This document shows, piece by piece, positions 5,017-8,590 of a DNA stretch of 8,590 nucleotides. The DNA lies in assembly GCA_011049385.1 (NCBI GenBank), contig DSBX01000012.1, forward strand, positions 1 through 8,590, in the 5' to 3' direction. Source of the DNA: Caldifarciminota bacterium (GTDB lineage Bacteria; Hydrothermota; Tepidihabitantia; Tepidihabitantales; Tepidihabitantaceae). The notes beneath the pieces are model-generated. The model was not told the origin of the DNA. It was given only the letters and a program-made list of their open reading frames with translations, and did no database searches. The stretch's first letter is position 1, and the number at the start of each line of letters is the position of its first letter. A program made the translations under genes and the position numbers.

Positions 5017-6713
5017 CAGTAGCTCCTTTCCCGGACAGGGAAGCGGCCGAGGTTGACCTCGCGGTACTCAAGTTCGACCTTGTCGCGCCGGAAGGCGAAG
5101 GTGTGCTTGAGGAACCTGTCGTCGTCGCGCTTCGGGAAGTCGCGCCGGGCGTGGGCGCCGCGGCTCTCCTCGCGGGCGAGCGCGCCCCGGGCGACCGCGG
5201 GCGCGATGGCGAGCAGGAACTCGAGTTCGAGCGCGTGGATGAGCGTGTGGTTGAAGGGGCCGCCGGCCGTGCCGACCGCGACCTCGCCGGCACGTGCCTC
5301 GACGCCGGCAAGCAGTTCGAGGCCCTGCGCCATCTTCGCGCCGTCGCGGAAGACGCCGAAGTGGTCGAACATCAGCCGCCGGAGCTCGGCGCGCAGGGGC
5401 GCGACCTTCGTGCCCTTCTCTCGCACGGCGAGCGCGGTGATTCGTTCGGTCTCGCGCCGGAGCAGGTCCGCAACCGCGGCTTCGTCCGGCGCGGGCAGTT
5501 CGGGCAGGCCGGGGCCGAGCCGCGCGCCGGTGCGGCGGCCGAAGACGAGCGTGTCGAGCAGGGAGTTGCCGCCGAGCCGGTTCGCGCCGTGCACCGAAAC
5601 GCAGGCCGCCTCGCCGCAGGCATAGAGCCCGGGCACCGGCGTCGCGCCGTCGGCGTCGGTCGGCACCCCGCCCATCGAGTAGTGCTGGCCGGGCTGGACC
5701 GGGAGGGGTTTCGCGACCGGGTCCACACCGGCGAAGTCGAGCGCGAGCCGGCGGATGCCGGGCAGGCGCTCGTTGATGCGGGACGCGCCGAGCGCGGTCA
5801 GGTCGAGGTGGACGTGGCCGCCCTCGAAGCCGCGGCCTTCGTTGACCTCGGTCTGGATCGCCCGGGCGACGATGTCCCGGGGCGCGAGTTCCATCGCCTT
5901 CTCGGCGTAGCGCGCCATGAACCGCTCGCCCGCCTTGTTGAGCAGGATGCCGCCCTCGCCCCGCGCGGCCTCGGAGATGAGGATGTTCGAGCCGGCGAGC
6001 GTGGTCGGGTGGAACTGGACGAACTCCATATCCTCGAGCGGACAGCCCGCGCCGAGCGCGAGCGCGGCGCCGTCGCCGGTGTTGATGAGCGCGTTGGTCG
6101 AGCGGGTGAAGAGCCGGCCGTAGCCGCCGGTGGCGAGCACGACCGCGGGCGCGGCGAAGCCGCCCATCACGTCCCGGGCGATGTCGAGCGCGACACAGCC
6201 GGTGACCCGGCCGTCGGCGACCGCGAGCGCGGTGACGAAGAACTCCTCGTAGACCCGGAGCCCGCGGGCGATTGCCCACTCATACAGCGTGTGGAGGAGG
6301 TTGTGGCCGGTGCGGTCCGCGGCGTAACAGGTGCGCGGGAAGCCGGCCCCGCCGAAGGGCCGCTGGGCGATGCGGCCGTCCTCGAAGCGGGAGAAGACGG
6401 TGCCCCGGTGTTCGAGTTCGTAGACCGCGGCCGGCGCCTCGGTGCACATCGCCATCACCGCGTCCTGGTCGGCGAGGTAGTCCGCGCCCTTGACCGTGTC
6501 CTCGGCGTGGCGTTCCGGGGTGTCGTCGGTGCCGTCGGGCGAGTTGCCGAGCGCGGCGTTGATGCCGCCCTGGGCGGCGACCGAGTGCGAGCGCAGGGGG
6601 TGGACCTTGGTCAGCAGGGCGACGTCGCGGCCGGCTTCGAGCAGGGCGAGCGCACAGCGCAGGCCGGCGAGCCCGCCGCCGATGACCAGCGCCTCGTGAT
6701 GAATGAGGTCCAT
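5016..6713 (-). CDS. sdhA: Succinate dehydrogenase/fumarate reductase flavoprotein subunit
   Basis: This is the FAD-bearing catalytic subunit that interconverts succinate and fumarate at the membrane face. From ATG 6713 it has 565 residues, close to the family norm. The Rossmann motif GGGLAGLRCAL (12-22) is followed by RSHSVAAQGG (41-50), whose His43 is the expected covalent FAD attachment site. Substrate-site residues are present: FHPTTLAG (His235), ELAPRDIVARA (Arg279), HYSMGG (His344) and GANRLGGNSLLDT (Arg379). RTCYAADRTGHNLLHTL (127-143) is also typical. The AQGGINAALGN form is closer to SdhA than to E. coli-type FrdA. A GTG at 6728 would add five residues; ATG 6713 is preferred because MDLIHHEALVIGGG matches the normal N-terminus. 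It has a promoter of its own (6771-6799) and is first in a tight sdhA-sdhB unit. No anchor gene lies between promoter and sdhA. Confidence 0.95.
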   Translation of the reverse strand: MDLIHHEALVIGGGLAGLRCALALLEAGRDVALLTKVHPLRSHSVAAQGGINAALGNSPDGTDDTPERHAEDTVKGADYLADQDAVMAMCTEAPAAVYELEHRGTVFSRFEDGRIAQRPFGGAGFPRTCYAADRTGHNLLHTLYEWAIARGLRVYEEFFVTALAVADGRVTGCVALDIARDVMGGFAAPAVVLATGGYGRLFTRSTNALINTGDGAALALGAGCPLEDMEFVQFHPTTLAGSNILISEAARGEGGILLNKAGERFMARYAEKAMELAPRDIVARAIQTEVNEGRGFEGGHVHLDLTALGASRINERLPGIRRLALDFAGVDPVAKPLPVQPGQHYSMGGVPTDADGATPVPGLYACGEAACVSVHGANRLGGNSLLDTLVFGRRTGARLGPGLPELPAPDEAAVADLLRRETERITALAVREKGTKVAPLRAELRRLMFDHFGVFRDGAKMAQGLELLAGVEARAGEVAVGTAGGPFNHTLIHALELEFLLAIAPAVARGALAREESRGAHARRDFPKRDDDRFLKHTFAFRRDKVELEYREVNLGRFPVRERSY

Positions 6714-6770
6714 TGCCGACTTCAGCACCTGGGATACCCGGGTTCCAGCGGAGTCATAACCACAATGCTA

Positions 6771-6799
6771 AGTATGGAAGCGGTCGGGCCGGGGGTCAA
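6771..6799 (-). promoter_or_regulatory. Sigma70-type promoter of sdhAB
   Basis: On the minus strand TTGACC (6799-6794) and CATACT (6776-6771) are 17 bp apart. The transcript should start near 6764, about 50 nt upstream of ATG 6713. It lies between the MFS stop codon and sdhA, so sdhAB need not depend on MFS transcription. No operator-like palindrome is evident. Confidence 0.6.
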
Positions 6800-6848
6800 G
6801 TGAGAGCCCGGTTCGGAAATCGGGACCGTTGCGGCCGCGAAGCGCGAA

Positions 6849-8054
6849 TCAGAGCACGATCAGGAGTCCGAGCGCGGCCGCGATGCCGAGCGCACCGCCG
6901 AACCAGAAGGTCGCGGCCGGGCCGAGCCCGGCCCAGAGCGCCCCGGCGATGAGCGAGGCGGGCAGGAGTCCGATGCCGACCAGCGTGGAGTGCAGCCCGA
7001 CGAACGTCGCCCGGCGCTCGACCGGGGCGATGTCCGCGACCAGCGCCTTTTCCAGGCCCTCGGTGAGTGCATAGAACAGGCCATAGACCGTAAACAGCGG
7101 CCAGGCCCATTGCCCGGACGGGGCGAGCGCGAAGCCGATGTAGACCGCGCCGTAGAGCAGATACCCGGTGATGAGCAGTCGCTTGCGGCCAACCCGGTCG
7201 CTCAGCCGTCCGGCCGGGTAGCTGAGCAGACCATAGGTCAGGTTGAAAACGAGGTAGAGAACCAGTACCCCGACCGGGCTGAACCCGAGATTGCCGGCGC
7301 GCAGGAGCAGGAACATGTTCGAGCTGTTACCGAGCGCGAACAGGCCGATGACGAGCAAGAAGAGCTTGAGACGCAGGGGCAGGCCGCTCAGGCTGAGCCG
7401 GGGCAGGTTGCGCCGGGTATGGCAGACCTTCGGCTCCCGGATGAGCAGGAGCACCGCGGTCCCGGCCAGCGCCGGAATGAGCGCAATGAGAAAGACCGGG
7501 CGGTACCCGGACGGGTCGAGCCCGGTGCCGAAGCGGCGCAGAAACAGGATTGCGAACAGGACACCAACCGCAGCCCCGATGGTATCCATCGCCCGGTGTA
7601 GGCCGAAAGCCCGGCCTCGGCTGCCCTCGGGGGTCGAGTCGGCGATGAGCGCGTCGCGCGGCGCGGTCCGGATACCCTTGCCGATGCGGTCGGTAAGCCG
7701 TCCGGCCAGAACCAGGGGCCAGCCGGTCGCGGCGTAGAGCAGGAGCTTGCCGAGGCTGGAGCCGGCATAGCCGCCGATTGCCAGCGGTTTGCGACGACCG
7801 ACCCGGTCGCTCCACCAGCCGGAGAAGGTCTTGAGCAGTGCCGCGGTGCTTTCGGCGAGGCCTTCGATTGCTCCGAGCGCGGCGGCCGGCGCGCCGAGCG
7901 CGGTCAGGAACAGGGGTATCAGCGGGTAGGTCATCTCCGAGGAGATGTCGTTCAGGAAGCTGGTGACCCCGGTGACCAGGACATTGCGGGCAGGCTTCCC
8001 GGAATTGCCGGTCAGTTGTTGACCGGCCGGACGGTCGGGTCTGGAAGTCGGCAT
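6849..8054 (-). CDS. Major facilitator superfamily transporter, probable exporter
   Basis: A 401-residue inner-membrane protein with a 23-residue polar N-terminus followed by about twelve hydrophobic segments. The MFS loop motif GWWSDRVGRRKP occurs after the second segment and its half-repeat GRLSDRVGRKRL after the eighth. FLNDISSEMTYPLIPLFLTALG and DRIGKGIRTAPRDALIAD identify a widespread MFS_1 subfamily usually annotated only as a drug or unknown-substrate transporter. The loop following the sixth segment (REPKVCHTRRNLPR) is short. The substrate cannot be deduced; nothing in the neighbourhood suggests a biosynthetic cluster. ATG 8054 has no Shine-Dalgarno sequence, but a promoter at 8068-8095 predicts a leader of only a few bases. 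The gene is divergent from rtcB. No intrinsic terminator with a T-tract is seen before the sdh promoter. Confidence 0.85.
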   Translation of the reverse strand: MPTSRPDRPAGQQLTGNSGKPARNVLVTGVTSFLNDISSEMTYPLIPLFLTALGAPAAALGAIEGLAESTAALLKTFSGWWSDRVGRRKPLAIGGYAGSSLGKLLLYAATGWPLVLAGRLTDRIGKGIRTAPRDALIADSTPEGSRGRAFGLHRAMDTIGAAVGVLFAILFLRRFGTGLDPSGYRPVFLIALIPALAGTAVLLLIREPKVCHTRRNLPRLSLSGLPLRLKLFLLVIGLFALGNSSNMFLLLRAGNLGFSPVGVLVLYLVFNLTYGLLSYPAGRLSDRVGRKRLLITGYLLYGAVYIGFALAPSGQWAWPLFTVYGLFYALTEGLEKALVADIAPVERRATFVGLHSTLVGIGLLPASLIAGALWAGLGPAATFWFGGALGIAAALGLLIVL

Positions 8055-8067
8055 ATGACTGATGCCA

Positions 8068-8095
8068 ATTATCGCCCCGGCCGGCAGAGGGTCAA
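8068..8095 (-). promoter_or_regulatory. Promoter of the MFS gene
   Basis: On the minus strand TTGACC (8095-8090) and GATAAT (8073-8068) are separated by 16 bp. Thirteen bases separate the -10 box from ATG 8054, so the untranslated leader would be about 6 nt, too short for a Shine-Dalgarno site. Confidence 0.65.
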
Positions 8096-8123
8096 GCGTG
8101 GTCCGGGCGGGCCCGGGAAGTCG

Positions 8124-8152
8124 TTGACCTCAGGATGCGCGGCTCCTATACT
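8124..8152 (+). promoter_or_regulatory. Promoter of rtcB, predicting a leaderless mRNA
   Basis: TTGACC (8124-8129) and TATACT (8147-8152) have the ideal 17-bp spacing. The ATG at 8158 is five bases after the -10 box, which is where transcription itself should begin. The rtcB mRNA is therefore expected to start at or next to its start codon. The -35 boxes of this and the divergent MFS promoter are 28 bp apart (8096-8123), so one regulator could affect both. Confidence 0.7.
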
Positions 8153-8157
8153 TGAGC

Positions 8158-8590
8158 ATGGCGTGGAACGGCCCGCTGGAACGGCTGGATGAGAACCGGC
8201 TCCGCATCCCGAAGGAACACCGGCCGGGGATGCGGGTGGACGGCATCATCTATGCCGACGCGGCGCTCGAGCCGGGCATCAAGGCGGACCAGGCGCCGGA
8301 GCAGGTCGCCAACGTCGCGACCCTGCCCGGCATCGTCGGCTCATCGCTCGCGATGCCCGACATCCACTGGGGCTACGGCTTCCCGATCGGCGGGGTCGCG
8401 GCCTTCGACACCCGGGACGGGGTGATTTCGCCGGGCGGGGTCGGCTATGACATCAACTGCGGGGTACGGCTCCTGCGCACGAATCTCGAACGGCGGGAAC
8501 TGGACGACGGCATCATCGGCCGGCTGGTGGCGGCGATGTACGAGGGCGTGCCGTCCGGCGTCGGCTCGAAGGGCCGGATCCGCATCAACC
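8158..8590 (+). CDS. rtcB: RNA-splicing ligase RtcB (5' part, cut by window end)
   Basis: RtcB joins RNA 2',3'-cyclic-phosphate (or 3'-phosphate) ends to 5'-OH ends, using GTP and Mn2+, in tRNA splicing or RNA repair. Only the first 144 residues are in the window, of about 480 in the long form, and the frame is still open at the last base. LPGIVGSSLAMPDIHWGYGF (57-76) and GGVGYDINCGVR (93-104) are family signatures; Asp98 and Cys101 correspond to metal ligands. VPSGVGSKG (131-139) is also typical. The long-form N-terminus resembles the archaeal/deep-bacterial type more than E. coli RtcB. The start is ATG 8158, placed directly after the -10 box of its promoter; no Shine-Dalgarno sequence is present. 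The guanylated histidine and remaining metal ligands lie beyond the window and cannot be checked. Confidence 0.95.
   Translation, partial: MAWNGPLERLDENRLRIPKEHRPGMRVDGIIYADAALEPGIKADQAPEQVANVATLPGIVGSSLAMPDIHWGYGFPIGGVAAFDTRDGVISPGGVGYDINCGVRLLRTNLERRELDDGIIGRLVAAMYEGVPSGVGSKGRIRIN

Noticed and set aside
4036..5022. 328-codon plus-strand frame opposite sdhB
   Set aside because: Shadow of sdhB; low-complexity composition and no start signal.
5103..6803. 566-codon plus-strand frame opposite sdhA
   Set aside because: Glu/Arg/Gly/Val-rich shadow of sdhA, which has all family motifs.
6800..6848. Hairpin downstream of the MFS gene
   Set aside because: The best stem (around 6810-6828) has mismatches and no T-run follows; not called as a terminator.

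Overview
The window is GC-rich chromosomal DNA from a bacterium, probably an uncultured one. A PKD-domain lipoprotein, a secreted protein ending in a Por/FlgD-like sorting domain, TrmFO and an sdhAB pair suggest the FCB/WOR-3 (Stahlbacteria) neighbourhood. That placement is inference from protein style, not from a marker gene.

Layout. Positions 1-120 look like one end of an insertion sequence whose body lies to the left: two near-identical 18-bp direct repeats. A promoter then leads into a lipoprotein gene (224-1195) with a PKD-like first half and a clearly AT-richer second half. Positions 1196-1759 hold no gene that can start. They do hold the most interesting object in the window, at about 1290-1420: an Asn-codon (AAC)-packed copy of the C-terminal end of a formylglycine-generating-enzyme/C-type-lectin domain. 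This is the hallmark of a diversity-generating retroelement (DGR) template or variable repeat. It is followed by an all-GC tract with a perfect palindrome and by a perfect 8-bp hairpin. No reverse transcriptase, Avd or complete target gene is visible in the window.

Next comes trmFO (tRNA m5U54 methylation, + strand, GTG start at 1760), with a short in-frame low-complexity insertion near its C-terminus built around a REP-like hairpin. It converges on a minus-strand block: promoter, sdhA, sdhB, then a secreted GATase-like protein with a sorting-type C-terminal domain. SdhA and SdhB have their flavin and Fe-S ligands, but no membrane-anchor subunit (SdhC/D) is encoded next to them. Further right, an MFS exporter (minus) and rtcB (RNA ligase, plus, cut by the window end) diverge from a 103-bp spacer with a convincing sigma70-type promoter for each. 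The rtcB promoter places the transcript start at or beside the ATG, so that mRNA is probably leaderless.

The housekeeping genes are two RNA-maintenance functions (TrmFO, RtcB) and one respiratory/TCA enzyme (SdhAB). The accessory material is confined to the first 1.5 kb.
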